64,000 nucleotides of DNA, from NCBI RefSeq assembly GCF_003550015.1, contig NZ_QXEV01000007.1, forward strand, positions 1 through 64,000, given 5' to 3'. Of this stretch, positions 1 to 8,878 are shown piece by piece. Source of the stretch: Anaeroplasma bactoclasticum (GTDB taxonomy: Bacteria; Bacillota_I; Bacilli_A; Acholeplasmatales; Anaeroplasmataceae). The notes beneath the pieces were generated by a model. That model made no database searches and was not told where the DNA came from. It saw nothing but the letters and a program-made list of their open reading frames with translations. A program made the position numbers and the translations under genes. Each line of letters opens with the position of its first letter. Position 1 is the stretch's first letter.

Positions 1-254
1 AGGAAAACATAAATAAACTAGATGATAAGACAAAGGCTCTAGTTTATGAATTTGCTGAAAGAGAAATATATGATGAAACCATTGATTTAAAATGCTTAAA
101 ATGTGATTATGAGGAACAAGATGTTGACTGGGAAATGATTGAAGAAATTTGGGATGGAAACAAATACCCAATTCTATACTGCCCAAAATGTGGTAAACCA
201 CATTATGTACCTTTAGATATTTGGAAAAAGAAAAACAAATATAAGAAATACTAA
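1..254 (+). CDS. C-terminal fragment of a zinc-ribbon hypothetical protein
   Basis: An open frame enters from the left edge and ends at TAA (252-254), giving 83 residues after the partial first codon. It contains CLKC and, about 33 residues later, CPKC, so a treble-clef or zinc-ribbon metal site is likely. It is rich in Glu, Asp and Lys and ends in a Lys/Tyr-rich tail. A hairpin follows the stop. The start lies outside the window and I do not recognise the family. Confidence 0.65.
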   Translation, partial: ENINKLDDKTKALVYEFAEREIYDETIDLKCLKCDYEEQDVDWEMIEEIWDGNKYPILYCPKCGKPHYVPLDIWKKKNKYKKY

Positions 255-274
255 ATCGAATTAATTTGTTTTAA

Positions 275-294
275 AGCCTAGGTAACCCTAGGCT
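275..294 (+). terminator. Hairpin after the first gene
   Basis: AGCCTAGG and CCTAGGCT form a perfect 8-bp stem with a TAAC loop, 20 bases after the stop at 254. The T-tract is weak (CTTTGT). Confidence 0.5.
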
Positions 295-344
295 CTTTGT
301 CGTTATAAATATAAAATTAAGCTTAATATACAATTTCCTAATAA

Positions 345-367
345 ATAAAAAAAGACCAATCGGTCTT
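345..367 (-). terminator. Terminator of the esterase gene
   Basis: AAGACC-AATC-GGTCTT forms a 6-bp stem followed on the minus strand by a run of seven T. Confidence 0.65.
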
Positions 368-380
368 AATTTATAAGCAT

Positions 381-1286
381 TTATTCTTCATTTAAATACA
401 TCGTTGCAAAATTAGAAAATTCAAAATAAAGGCTAGCAAATATTTTCTTATCCTTAGATAATAAATGATCTGAATTTGGCATCGTTATAAATTTATGAGG
501 AACATTATTTAAAGTTAATTGTTCATCTAAATTATAAGAATTTATTGGATCTACTGTTGTATCCTTTAATCCCTGAACAATAATTGTTGGAACACTATTT
601 GAGTCAATATAGGTAATTGGTGAAATAGCAAGTAAATCATCCCTAACGGAATCCCTATTATCTTTTGTGAATTTCTTATCAATCATATAAGAGAATAAAG
701 TGTAAGACAATTCTGATTCTTGATAATAAGAATCAAGTGTTAAATCGGTAGGTCCAGCTAAAGATACAATCATTTTAACATCTATTGGAGATATATTTTT
801 ATTCTTATTTCCATATAATAGGGAAAGATGTGCTCCTGCAGAATAACCAAATAAGGCTAGCTTATTTAATTCTACATTAAAATTATTTAATGAATATTCT
901 TTTAAGAAGGTTAATGCATTTGTTATATCATCTAGAATGTCATAACAAGAAACATTTTTAGAAATATATCTATAGTTCATAGAAGCACAAGGAATACCTA
1001 AGGCTGCGATCTTAGTCATATAATCCTTATAGAAGGATTTATCTCCAGATACCCACGCACCACCATGCAAGAATAATACTATGGAATGGTTTTGATAATT
1101 CGATGGCATATATAAATCTAAAGCATTTCTTTTATTATCTCCATAGGATAAATCTTTATATATTTGATATGTTTCTACTTCTTTAGTACTAGTTATTGTA
1201 GATGTAGTATCATTATTTCCACAAGAGGCTAATATAAAAGTACATAACGCTAATACTATTATAAACAATCTTTTAAAGTATTTCAC
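381..1286 (-). CDS. Lipoprotein alpha/beta-hydrolase (esterase)
   Basis: Predicted extracytoplasmic lipid-anchored esterase of 301 residues. The N-terminus is basic and hydrophobic with lipobox LASC (Cys about 22). The oxyanion motif HGGAW (about 74-78) and nucleophile elbow GYSAG (Ser about 149) are those of the HSL/BD-FAE carboxylesterase group; Asp about 242 (LKDTTVDP) and His about 274 (SDHLL) complete the triad. A GTG at 1286 is chosen over the GTG/ATG at 1295/1292 because AGGTGA lies five bases upstream of it, whereas the upstream codons overlap that Shine-Dalgarno. It is monocistronic, with a TATAAT at 1304-1309. The substrate is unknown; a short-chain or carbohydrate ester is plausible. 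Confidence 0.85.
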   Translation of the reverse strand: MKYFKRLFIIVLALCTFILASCGNNDTTSTITSTKEVETYQIYKDLSYGDNKRNALDLYMPSNYQNHSIVLFLHGGAWVSGDKSFYKDYMTKIAALGIPCASMNYRYISKNVSCYDILDDITNALTFLKEYSLNNFNVELNKLALFGYSAGAHLSLLYGNKNKNISPIDVKMIVSLAGPTDLTLDSYYQESELSYTLFSYMIDKKFTKDNRDSVRDDLLAISPITYIDSNSVPTIIVQGLKDTTVDPINSYNLDEQLTLNNVPHKFITMPNSDHLLSKDKKIFASLYFEFSNFATMYLNEE

Positions 1287-1342
1287 TTTCATCACCTAAA
1301 ATAATTATACCATAGTTTTAAAAAGAAAGAATTTACAAATAA

Positions 1343-1367
1343 GCGCGATATGTTTTAAATATCGCGC
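1343..1367 (-). terminator. Terminator after the zinc-ribbon gene
   Basis: GCGCGATAT pairs perfectly with ATATCGCGC (9-bp stem, 7-base loop) just past the stop at 1375. The T-tract is poor, but the stem is the strongest nearby. Confidence 0.55.
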
Positions 1368-1374
1368 ATTATTC

Positions 1375-1554
1375 TTATTCTATTTTCTTTATAGAAACAT
1401 CTATTTCCTTTGAACCACACTTAGGACAAGTTTTTGACATCGCTTGTGCCTTTATACAAATAGGACATCCCATCGGAACAAATAGTCCAGTATGAGGGTG
1501 TGATACAATAGTCACTTCAAATTCATAATTACACTTTTTACATTTGTAATACAT
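1375..1554 (-). CDS. Small three-CxxC zinc-ribbon protein
   Basis: A 59-residue protein with three CxxC pairs: CKKC (5-8), CPIC (30-33) and CPKC (43-46). Two pairs could bind one zinc and the third a second metal. It starts three bases after the M13 peptidase stop codon, with only a weak GGTAAT upstream, so translational coupling to the peptidase is likely. It ends before a 9-bp hairpin. Such small ribbons are often nucleic-acid or protein-binding adaptors; no specific role can be assigned. Confidence 0.7.
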   Translation of the reverse strand: MYYKCKKCNYEFEVTIVSHPHTGLFVPMGCPICIKAQAMSKTCPKCGSKEIDVSIKKIE

Positions 1555-1557
1555 ATA

Positions 1558-3459
1558 TTACCAAATATTTACTCTCTTCTCTTTTGGAATATACATTTCG
1601 TCTGTTTCTTTAACATCAAATGCACTATACCACTCACTAAAGTTTCTTGGAGTAATATTTGCACGAAGCTTTGCAGGAGAGTGTACATCATTACTTAATA
1701 AATAAAGAATAAACTGCTCCTTAGCCTTCATACACCATACCTTAGCCCAGTTAATAAAGTATGCCTTAAAATCAGAATCAGGAATAGTATGCATGATAGC
1801 TAAAGTAACTGCCATACCACCATTATCAGCAATATTTTCAGATACAACTAATTCTCCATTAACCTTTCCACCATGGAATGGAATACCATCAAATTGGTCA
1901 ATCATATCCTTTGTTAAGCCCTTAAATGCTTCATAATCCTTTTCTGTCCACCAGTTTTTGATATTACCCTTTTCATCGAATTGAGCACCATTATTATCAA
2001 ATGCATGAGAAATCTCATGACCAATAACTGCGCCAATTCCACCTAGGTTTTCACTAATTGACTGGTGAATAGAATAGAATGGCTTTTGTAAAATTGCAGC
2101 AGGGAATGTGATATCATTTGCAGATGGATTATAGCAAGCATTAACCATATGTCCTGGCATTGCCCATTCACTTCTATCTACTGGCTTGTATAGCTTATTT
2201 AGATTATCGATAGAACGAAGACGAGTAATCTTAGCCATTGCATCAAAATAAGAATCTTCCTTTTCTATGGCAAAGGAGCTATATAAATCATGAATATAAT
2301 CAGGGTAACCCATCTTAATTTCAATTGTAGAAAGCTTTAAAATAGCCTTTTCCTTTGTTGCTTCTTCTAAGAATGTGTTTTCTTTCATTCTTACCTTATA
2401 CATTTCAATAATTTTCTTGACTAAAGATACAATATCCTTTTTAGCTTCTTCACCAAAATATTCTCTACCATAATATACACCAATAGGTTCAGAGAATACA
2501 CGTGATACAATCTGGTATGCCTGTTTTTCAAGTACAGGATCCTTTTCAACACCCATTAGAGTTCTTCTAAAAATAGTACTAATAGAAGCTAATTCCTCAC
2601 TTAATACTTTAGCACATTTAAGTAGAGTAGTTACATAGCTCCAATGCTTAAATAGATTAAAGTTTTCTTTATTAAAATATCCATTAAATTCCTTAATAGC
2701 CTTTGGATCATATACAATAATTTCTTTTGGCAAATTATCTCCATATTGATTTTTAAGCATACCCTTAAAATCAAATGGAGCTAAATAAGACTGTACCTCT
2801 TCTAATGGCATAGGATTATAGTTTTTAACATAATCTGCCCACTCAAGCTGGCTCTTAACCTTTTTCGCAATTAATGCATCAAATGAAATAGTATCAGCTA
2901 AATATTCTTCTTGTTCTTCTTTAGACAGTGGAGTAAAGGCTAGAGCCTTCTTAGCCATATCCTTATAAACTTCTAATAACTGCTTTCCAGCCTGATTATC
3001 CTCAAGGTAATATGTTGTATCTGGTAAGATAGTTTGTGGTCCAAGAATAATAAATGAATTCTTAGTGGCATCTCCCATATCCGCCTCAACTCCAGCCTGG
3101 AATGGTAATTGAACATCGCTTAAGAAGAAATCATATGCTTTATTATTTAAGCATCCAACACATTTAAGATTATTAATATCTTCTAATGTTTTAAGTAAAG
3201 GCTTAATGCCTTCTTCATTTCTTCTTTTGGTATCAATAATCTTTTTATATAATTCAATAGCGTATGCCATTTCCTTAATATTAGTTTTCTTTTCTCCCTT
3301 TGCAAAGTGCGCAAAATCTTCCATTAGAAGCTTTTCAACCTCTTGATCTAAAATTGCAAAGCCACCAGTTGTAGGTCTATCCTCTGGTATTACTGCAGTT
3401 TTAAGCCACTCGCCATTAACTGCTTCATATAAATCATCTTCAATACGAATATCACTCAT
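1558..3459 (-). CDS. pepO: M13 family zinc endopeptidase (PepO/neprilysin-like)
   Basis: Oligopeptide-cleaving gluzincin of 633 residues, a normal length for bacterial PepO. The zinc site HEISH starts at residue 481 and the third ligand lies in ENIADNGG about 60 residues on. The substrate-backbone motif is NACYNPSAND, and the chain ends in Trp as is usual in M13. No signal peptide is seen, so it is probably cytoplasmic. The start at 3459 is chosen because AAAGGAGAA lies eight bases upstream; an upstream in-frame ATG at 3492 has no ribosome binding site. It is followed closely by the zinc-ribbon gene. Confidence 0.95.
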   Translation of the reverse strand: MSDIRIEDDLYEAVNGEWLKTAVIPEDRPTTGGFAILDQEVEKLLMEDFAHFAKGEKKTNIKEMAYAIELYKKIIDTKRRNEEGIKPLLKTLEDINNLKCVGCLNNKAYDFFLSDVQLPFQAGVEADMGDATKNSFIILGPQTILPDTTYYLEDNQAGKQLLEVYKDMAKKALAFTPLSKEEQEEYLADTISFDALIAKKVKSQLEWADYVKNYNPMPLEEVQSYLAPFDFKGMLKNQYGDNLPKEIIVYDPKAIKEFNGYFNKENFNLFKHWSYVTTLLKCAKVLSEELASISTIFRRTLMGVEKDPVLEKQAYQIVSRVFSEPIGVYYGREYFGEEAKKDIVSLVKKIIEMYKVRMKENTFLEEATKEKAILKLSTIEIKMGYPDYIHDLYSSFAIEKEDSYFDAMAKITRLRSIDNLNKLYKPVDRSEWAMPGHMVNACYNPSANDITFPAAILQKPFYSIHQSISENLGGIGAVIGHEISHAFDNNGAQFDEKGNIKNWWTEKDYEAFKGLTKDMIDQFDGIPFHGGKVNGELVVSENIADNGGMAVTLAIMHTIPDSDFKAYFINWAKVWCMKAKEQFILYLLSNDVHSPAKLRANITPRNFSEWYSAFDVKETDEMYIPKEKRVNIW

Positions 3460-3534
3460 AATATAATTCTCCTTTATAACTTTTGATTTCATTATATTCT
3501 TTTATTAAATAAAAGAAAACAAAAATATACTTTT

Positions 3535-3565
3535 TGCAGAAAAAAACTTCAACCGAAGTTGAAGT
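3535..3565 (-). terminator. Terminator of the membrane protein gene
   Basis: ACTTCAAC-CGAA-GTTGAAGT gives an 8-bp stem with a stable tetraloop, followed on the minus strand by a T-run. Confidence 0.8.
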
Positions 3566-3576
3566 CATTTTAAATA

Positions 3577-4326
3577 TTAAGCTCTTGCTTGAAACTCGTT
3601 TTTAGCATCATTAAGATATTTTGTAAATACAATTAAATCAATTAATGCTGTTGCAAGGCCACCTGCTAATACGAATGCACCATACTTTACAGCAAAATCA
3701 GCTACTTCAGCCTCAGGTAATCCGCTTGCCTTAAAGACAATAATTGCTACACCTACAAGCATTACAACAAATACTAGTATTGTAGAAATAACATATGAAG
3801 CAAATGCTCCCTTACCTCTTTCTTCTGCATTTTCAACACCAGCACGACCAAGCTCTATATTCAAACCACGAATAATAGCTTTTCTTTGCTTGAAGGATTG
3901 AATTGTTTGGTAAATACTATTTGCTGCATTGGCACTATCCTTTAGGATACCATCCTTTAATACTGCATTAGCTATAGCATTTGCACCAGAAGCAATTAGC
4001 TTCTTCTTTTCAGCACTCCAAACCTTTCTTAATTCTTCATTTACAACGGCAAGTTTTCTTTTTGTAAAGAATTCTCCAATGCCACCTACCAAAGCAGTTG
4101 CAATAGCAACGGCAACAAGTAAGGCTAAAATTGTAATTGCATCATCTGTAAATGCTGTTTCAGTAGTATTATTCATAACAATGATACCAACATAAACACA
4201 TGCACCTATAAATGCTAATATAGAAATAAGCATCAAAATCTGAAATACTACAAATCTTCCTAAGTACTTTGCTGTATAGCTAAAAGGCATTCCAGCTTCT
4301 TTATTTTCTACTTGAACATTTTCCAT
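3577..4326 (-). CDS. Four-helix integral membrane protein, unknown function
   Basis: A 249-residue protein with two hydrophobic pairs (about 25-50, 62-85 and 178-200, 215-238). They are separated by a basic, helical cytoplasmic stretch of about 85 residues containing KDGILKDSANAANS. The start at 4326 has GGAGG seven bases upstream; the ATG at 4341 is part of that Shine-Dalgarno. It is a single-gene unit between terminators beside the channel gene. I do not recognise the family. Confidence 0.7.
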   Translation of the reverse strand: MENVQVENKEAGMPFSYTAKYLGRFVVFQILMLISILAFIGACVYVGIIVMNNTTETAFTDDAITILALLVAVAIATALVGGIGEFFTKRKLAVVNEELRKVWSAEKKKLIASGANAIANAVLKDGILKDSANAANSIYQTIQSFKQRKAIIRGLNIELGRAGVENAEERGKGAFASYVISTILVFVVMLVGVAIIVFKASGLPEAEVADFAVKYGAFVLAGGLATALIDLIVFTKYLNDAKNEFQARA

Positions 4327-4347
4327 TTTTACTTCCTCCATAAATTC

Positions 4348-4353
4348 ATTATA
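4348..4353 (-). promoter_or_regulatory. -10 box of the membrane protein gene
   Basis: A perfect TATAAT (minus strand) lies just upstream of the ribosome binding site. No convincing -35 is visible. The 5' leader would be very short. Confidence 0.4.
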
Positions 4354-4382
4354 GCACTAAATTTATTTAAATCTATTCATTT

Positions 4383-6392
4383 TTAATTTTTTGGATAATG
4401 AATTAAGACTATAATCATCCCCTTATTAATAACAATCTTTTCTTTTTTAGATAAATGATCACTTAATATTTGAATTCTAGAATTAATATCGATTTGGGCT
4501 TCTACCTCACCTATTTCATCCATGTTTAATGCAGCACCCATATCGGTAATAGTCCCTATAGTCTTTTTTGCTATATCAAATGCTGAGCCAATTGTTTTTC
4601 CAACAACATTTGTCAATGTTTCAGCAATTCCCATACCCTTTTTCATTTTATCTCCAACAAATCCAATTGGAAGATACTCATGATTAGAGGATTTATATAA
4701 AGCACTAATAAATTCTCCTCTGGAATTGAATTCTAAAGGTTCTTTTAAATCCAATATCTCTTCTGCATATCTTACATCGATATCCAGCTCTTCTGATTTA
4801 TAATCTGTCTTAGAGGATAATAATCCTTCATAGAAGCTTGTATTCTTTGGATGAGTCATTAGCTGTACTAAATATAATGCAACCATTTGATTTGAAATAA
4901 TAACATTTGTAACATTTAAGCTAGCAAGAGAGCTTCTATTGGATTGATCTAATAATTCTGCAGATATTTCTACATCGTCTGGTAATTTATGAGATGCTTT
5001 TAAATTTAATAATGTCATAAATACATTTACATCCGCATTATCACTATCTACATTTTCATTAGATAAAATTAATATTTTCTTTCTTCTTTTCGTAGTATTA
5101 ATATCCTGAAGTAATTCATTAATATCTAAATCGAATGGATATACTCTACAATCAATTTTACCAAGCTTACTTTCGGTATAGGCCTTCGCCTCTTCTACAA
5201 TAGATTCACTTCTATTGTTTTGACCAATTACATATAAAACAAAGGAATTAAAGAATAATTTCTTACGGTAAGGGATAGTCCTATCATATTCTTTTGGTAC
5301 TAATCTTTTAAATGTTTTTGTTTGGCTTGATGCAAGTGCATAAATCATAGAAGAATCCCCATCTCCATATCTAGATACAGGAATACAATCATTATAATAC
5401 TTCATAGATTCTTCTACAGTATTCTTTGTTGGAATTTCATAAAAAGAACCATTTTTATAAGTTAACATAGAATAATATAAATCTGCAAAGGAAGAATTAA
5501 TAGCACTTCTTGCAAGTACATGACCAACAACAGAGCCTTTAGAGAATATAGTCAATTCTAAATCAGATAAATCTGGAGATGCTTTAATTAAGTCCTCCAT
5601 AGCTTTTACCTTTTCTTCATCATTTGCTTCAATCGCAATAGATGCCTCTTTTGTAATACCTATAATTCCCATTAATAATTTAAATGTATCTACATCTGTT
5701 GCAGTTGTATGTCCTAAGGAATCCGATGGAACAAGCAAGGCAATAGATTTTGCTTTATCTATAGAGATTTCCTTTAATGCTTTTCTAGAACCAGGTTTAC
5801 CCTGTTTTACAAATACAGTAATATTTTTTCTTTCTGTACCTGTTTCTAAGAATATATTATCAACTTGTTCATTAATCTCATCTCTAGATTCACTAGATAA
5901 TACAACAACTGTTTTTCTTCCTGGTAGGAAGGATAATTCTCTAATTAAATTAGCTGCTGCAGGTGACCAATTTAAAATGACATAATGATTCTTTAATTTT
6001 AGTTTTCCTACATTATGAGCTCTTCTATCAAATACTCCTTGTAGCATGGATGTTGCAAGACCAACTAAAGAACCCGTAAATGTAATCATCTGTACTACAG
6101 ATAAAATAATTTTTAAGATAACTACTGAATTTGGTGCATTATCATAAATACCTCCTGTATTCATTGTAAATACAGTACAGTATTCCAAATTCTTTAAATA
6201 TGCATTTATGGAATAGCCTAAAACTCCACCATTTGCATCCTCTATATCCTTCATTAAATATGTCATTAGCCATGCTGCTAAAGCAATTAATACTAGGTTA
6301 TAAATAATTAATGCTGTAAAAATAACTAAATAAGGATGAGAATAATAGAATACTCTTAAAAAGCTAGATTGACCATTTCTTCTTTTTTTCAT
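4383..6392 (-). CDS. CASTOR/POLLUX-like ion channel with RCK-type domains
   Basis: A 669-residue protein. Residues about 20-45 and 90-115 are hydrophobic and frame a pore-like segment (YCTVFTMNTGGIYD). Then comes NHYVILNWSPAAANLIREL, the Rossmann-fold start characteristic of the CASTOR/POLLUX (SYM8) and related RCK channels, and a second TrkA-N-like unit near residue 385 (FVLYVIGQNN). The filter lacks a K+-type TVGYG, as in CASTOR relatives, whose plant members conduct Ca2+ or K+. AGAGGTG precedes the ATG. MgtC, antiporter and ATPase neighbours support a role in cation balance. The family call is strong; ion selectivity is unknown. Confidence 0.8.
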   Translation of the reverse strand: MKKRRNGQSSFLRVFYYSHPYLVIFTALIIYNLVLIALAAWLMTYLMKDIEDANGGVLGYSINAYLKNLEYCTVFTMNTGGIYDNAPNSVVILKIILSVVQMITFTGSLVGLATSMLQGVFDRRAHNVGKLKLKNHYVILNWSPAAANLIRELSFLPGRKTVVVLSSESRDEINEQVDNIFLETGTERKNITVFVKQGKPGSRKALKEISIDKAKSIALLVPSDSLGHTTATDVDTFKLLMGIIGITKEASIAIEANDEEKVKAMEDLIKASPDLSDLELTIFSKGSVVGHVLARSAINSSFADLYYSMLTYKNGSFYEIPTKNTVEESMKYYNDCIPVSRYGDGDSSMIYALASSQTKTFKRLVPKEYDRTIPYRKKLFFNSFVLYVIGQNNRSESIVEEAKAYTESKLGKIDCRVYPFDLDINELLQDINTTKRRKKILILSNENVDSDNADVNVFMTLLNLKASHKLPDDVEISAELLDQSNRSSLASLNVTNVIISNQMVALYLVQLMTHPKNTSFYEGLLSSKTDYKSEELDIDVRYAEEILDLKEPLEFNSRGEFISALYKSSNHEYLPIGFVGDKMKKGMGIAETLTNVVGKTIGSAFDIAKKTIGTITDMGAALNMDEIGEVEAQIDINSRIQILSDHLSKKEKIVINKGMIIVLIHYPKN

Positions 6393-6472
6393 AGGACACC
6401 TCTAAAAGATAAATCTTTTAAATCATTTATACTATTTTATCATTAGATAAATGAAAATTAAAGAATAGAAAG

Positions 6473-6500
6473 AAAAAAGGCTTGGGGAATTTCCCAAACC
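6473..6500 (-). terminator. Terminator of the mgtC-like gene
   Basis: The stem GGCTTGGG/CCCAAACC with a six-base loop is followed on the minus strand by six T, just after the stop at 6505. Confidence 0.75.
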
Positions 6501-6504
6501 TTTA

Positions 6505-7233
6505 CTACATCATTTCTTCAATATGAGCTACATATTGTAAAGACTTTAATGCTTCAATTAGCTCCATATGAGTTTTATATTTTTGTACTTCCTCTTTCAT
6601 AATACATAAAGAGATTGTATATACTGCAACACCAGAATTGATATATGCAGGGTTAGCTTCGATATCAAAAATACGAATACCTAATTCTCTTAATACTGCA
6701 GTAAAATCCTTTAGATAAGATGCGTTAGTTAATTCAAGATGAACATCAAACTGGGAAGAACGATTCTTTAAGATTGTTTCAATCTTAGGGAATAAGCTTA
6801 AGCTTAATAAGAATACAACAAATAGAATTAATGTTGTTGTATATAAGCCTGCACCTAAGGTTAAGCCTATAAAGGATACACCCCATAAAGCAACAGATGT
6901 TGTTAATCCCTTAATTTGGCTTTTCGATGTATAAATAGTTGTATTACAGCTAATAATAGCTAAAGCTAAAACTGCTGCACCAGAAATAAAATATATACTA
7001 TTATTATGTACTTCTTGAATATATTTATCTAATATCATTGCAACAGTTGTTGTTAAAATAGCTAAAATAAAAGTTCTTAAGCCTGCAGCATGTCTTTTAT
7101 TACTTCTTTCCCAACCGATTGCAGAACCTAAAATAACTGCAAGTGCAATTCTTAACATTATACTGTAAATATTTACAGTGGATGACCATTCACCAAATAA
7201 ATTGGCAATTGGATCTACAATTTCTAAAAACAT
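6505..7233 (-). CDS. MgtC/SapB family membrane protein
   Basis: A 242-residue protein with about five N-terminal transmembrane helices, the family motif GSAIGWERSNKRHAAGLRTF near residues 35-54, and a soluble C-terminal domain of about 80 residues resembling ACT-like MgtC tails. MgtC proteins modulate F-ATPase, magnesium or potassium physiology rather than acting as pumps. The start at 7233 has GGAGGAG upstream; the TTG at 7248 is inside that Shine-Dalgarno. It is downstream of the antiporter in one unit. Its ATG overlaps the TAA closing the open frame that follows the antiporter's amber stop. Confidence 0.9.
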   Translation of the reverse strand: MFLEIVDPIANLFGEWSSTVNIYSIMLRIALAVILGSAIGWERSNKRHAAGLRTFILAILTTTVAMILDKYIQEVHNNSIYFISGAAVLALAIISCNTTIYTSKSQIKGLTTSVALWGVSFIGLTLGAGLYTTTLILFVVFLLSLSLFPKIETILKNRSSQFDVHLELTNASYLKDFTAVLRELGIRIFDIEANPAYINSGVAVYTISLCIMKEEVQKYKTHMELIEALKSLQYVAHIEEMM

Positions 7234-7331
7234 TACCTTCTCCTCCAATTCCTAAATCGGGCTCGCCTATAGCTTGCCTGTTGACTATATTCAAATGCAC
7301 CATCGGTAAAAGCTTTTTCCTCTTCCGATTC
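7233..7331 (-). other. Open frame continuing the antiporter past its amber stop
   Basis: After the antiporter TAG (7332-7334) the same frame stays open for 32 codons, encoding an acidic ESEEEK start, FEYSQQ, and an Arg-rich end (RRARFRNWRRR). It closes with a TAA sharing a base with the mgtC ATG (TAATG). This looks like a former C-terminal tail cut off by a nonsense mutation, or one made by readthrough. No known riboswitch consensus is recognised here. Confidence 0.4.
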
Positions 7332-8687
7332 CTAATGCTCAGGAAGTGCACCTTGAATATTCTGAATTCTTTCAATTAATAAATCAAGCTCGGTCTTTTT
7401 CTTACCATCTTCTGTAACCTCTTTTACCTCTACTAAATCATCAAGGTTCGTTGAATAAGATTTAGATAGATATAAGGATAGCTTAGCACAAGCTGGTCCA
7501 ATAAGTTCATAAAGTACACTGGAGGCAAGAATTATAGTTTCAAGCTCCATACCCATTGTGCCACCTAATTCTCTAGCTCCACTTGCAGCAAGACCAATAG
7601 CTACACCAGCCTGAGGAATTAAGGCTAAGCCCAGATAGTTTCTGACCTTTTTTTCCTTTTTCACAACAGCACATCCTAAGAATGCACCAGAATACTTTCC
7701 TAAGATTCTTACACAAAAATATAAAACTCCAACAACAATAAGTGGTACAGCTCCTAAAGTAGAAGCTTCAAATAATCTGTCTAATTGAAAGTTAAGACCA
7801 CTTCTAACAAAGAATATTAATAAAATTGGTGGTGAAAAATAATTCATTTGTTTAAAGAACTTATCATCATTTGTCAAGTTGATGTATACCATACCCATAG
7901 CCATACAGCCAAGTAATGGGGATACATCTAATAAGGCACAAATGCCACAGAATGCAAAGATCATTGCAATACCAATGATTAATCTATTATCTGTAGTTCT
8001 CCTCTTAGGCATTAAAAGCTTTAGTAGGAATCCGAAGAATCCGCCTAGTCCCATAGCACCAATAGTGTACAAGACCTTCTTTATAATTTCCCAAACATCT
8101 ATAGAACCGCTACCAGCTAAGCTTGTTTTAGCAACTGCAATCGCGATACTATAAATTACTAAGCAGACAATATCATCAAGTGCAACAACCTGTAGTAAGG
8201 TATTTACAAAATCTCCCTTTGCTCCAGTTTGTTTTATCGTCATCATCGTTGATGCTGGTGCTGTAGCAGATGCTAAAGCACTTAATACAAGCGAGAATGG
8301 CAAGGATAACTGTAGAATAAAAAACGTTAGGATAAAGACTAATATAGAAGCTAATAATGCTTCAAATATAGTTATAATCACCGTTTTACTTCCGCTTTTT
8401 TTAAGCACATCTAAACGGAAAAATTCTCCGGTACTGAATGCTATAAATGCTAAAGCTATTTCCGATATAAAATCAAGGCCTTTGACAACTGTTGTTGGTA
8501 CTAAATCAAAACAGAAAGGTCCCATTAAGATACCTGCAATAATATAGGCAGTTACATTAGGAAGCCTTAATAGCTTAGTCACTCTTGTGAGTGCAAATCC
8601 GAAAAATAGCATTAAAGCGATAGAAATAATAATTCTAGGAACAGGGGAGTCCATACTACTCAAATAATCCGCAAAGGATAAAATCAT
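7332..8687 (-). CDS. CPA2-family cation:proton antiporter
   Basis: A 451-residue integral membrane protein with about 12 helices. Motifs include the discontinuous-helix stretch SATAPASTMM and the transport aspartates in VVALDDIVCLV, as in KefB/NapA-type Na+/H+ or K+/H+ exchangers. There is no cytoplasmic RCK domain; regulation might come from the neighbouring RCK-type channel or MgtC. GGAGG lies seven bases before the ATG. A promoter, a short leader peptide and an intrinsic terminator precede it, suggesting attenuation. The stop is TAG and is followed by 32 further open codons. Confidence 0.92.
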   Translation of the reverse strand: MILSFADYLSSMDSPVPRIIISIALMLFFGFALTRVTKLLRLPNVTAYIIAGILMGPFCFDLVPTTVVKGLDFISEIALAFIAFSTGEFFRLDVLKKSGSKTVIITIFEALLASILVFILTFFILQLSLPFSLVLSALASATAPASTMMTIKQTGAKGDFVNTLLQVVALDDIVCLVIYSIAIAVAKTSLAGSGSIDVWEIIKKVLYTIGAMGLGGFFGFLLKLLMPKRRTTDNRLIIGIAMIFAFCGICALLDVSPLLGCMAMGMVYINLTNDDKFFKQMNYFSPPILLIFFVRSGLNFQLDRLFEASTLGAVPLIVVGVLYFCVRILGKYSGAFLGCAVVKKEKKVRNYLGLALIPQAGVAIGLAASGARELGGTMGMELETIILASSVLYELIGPACAKLSLYLSKSYSTNLDDLVEVKEVTEDGKKKTELDLLIERIQNIQGALPEH

Positions 8688-8708
8688 AATAAAACCTCCA
8701 TATATGAC

Positions 8709-8734
8709 AAAAAAACAGTTTACCTAAAGTAAAC
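8709..8734 (-). terminator. Leader terminator (attenuator) ahead of the antiporter
   Basis: GTTTAC-TTTAG-GTAAAC with seven T lies between the promoter (8776-8803) and the antiporter start, so antiporter transcription must pass it. The upstream ATPase has its own terminator at 8846-8878, so this hairpin is not needed for that gene. Confidence 0.6.
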
Positions 8735-8759
8735 CCAAAACTAACCTTATATTTTTCAT
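8724..8759 (-). CDS. Candidate 11-residue leader peptide
   Basis: ATG to TAG encodes MKNIRLVLGLL, with four Leu codons. The stop codon sits in the terminator loop, so a ribosome translating or stalled here would cover the 5' arm of the hairpin. No clear Shine-Dalgarno precedes it and the 5' leader would be only about ten bases. This is positional inference only. Confidence 0.3.
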   Translation of the reverse strand: MKNIRLVLGLL

Positions 8760-8775
8760 CGTTTTAGTAAATACT

Positions 8776-8803
8776 ATTATACTCTTCTATAAAAAAAATA
8801 CAA
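8776..8803 (-). promoter_or_regulatory. Promoter of antiporter-mgtC unit
   Basis: TTGTAT, a 16-base spacer and TATAAT on the minus strand, placed about 90 bases upstream of the antiporter ATG. Confidence 0.55.
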
Positions 8804-8845
8804 TATAAACATGGTATTTTTTATAACAAATCTTACTTTTTTATA

Positions 8846-8878
8846 AAAAGTAAAAAGAGATTTATTGCTAAATCTCTT
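8846..8878 (-). terminator. Terminator of the P-type ATPase gene
   Basis: AAGAGATTT/AAATCTCTT gives a 9-bp stem with a six-base loop directly after the stop, followed by a T-rich tract on the minus strand. Confidence 0.75.

Noticed and set aside
7234-7331. Riboswitch (M-box or ydaO type) between antiporter and mgtC
   Set aside because: No conserved core of either class is recognised; the open frame ending in TAATG explains the segment better.
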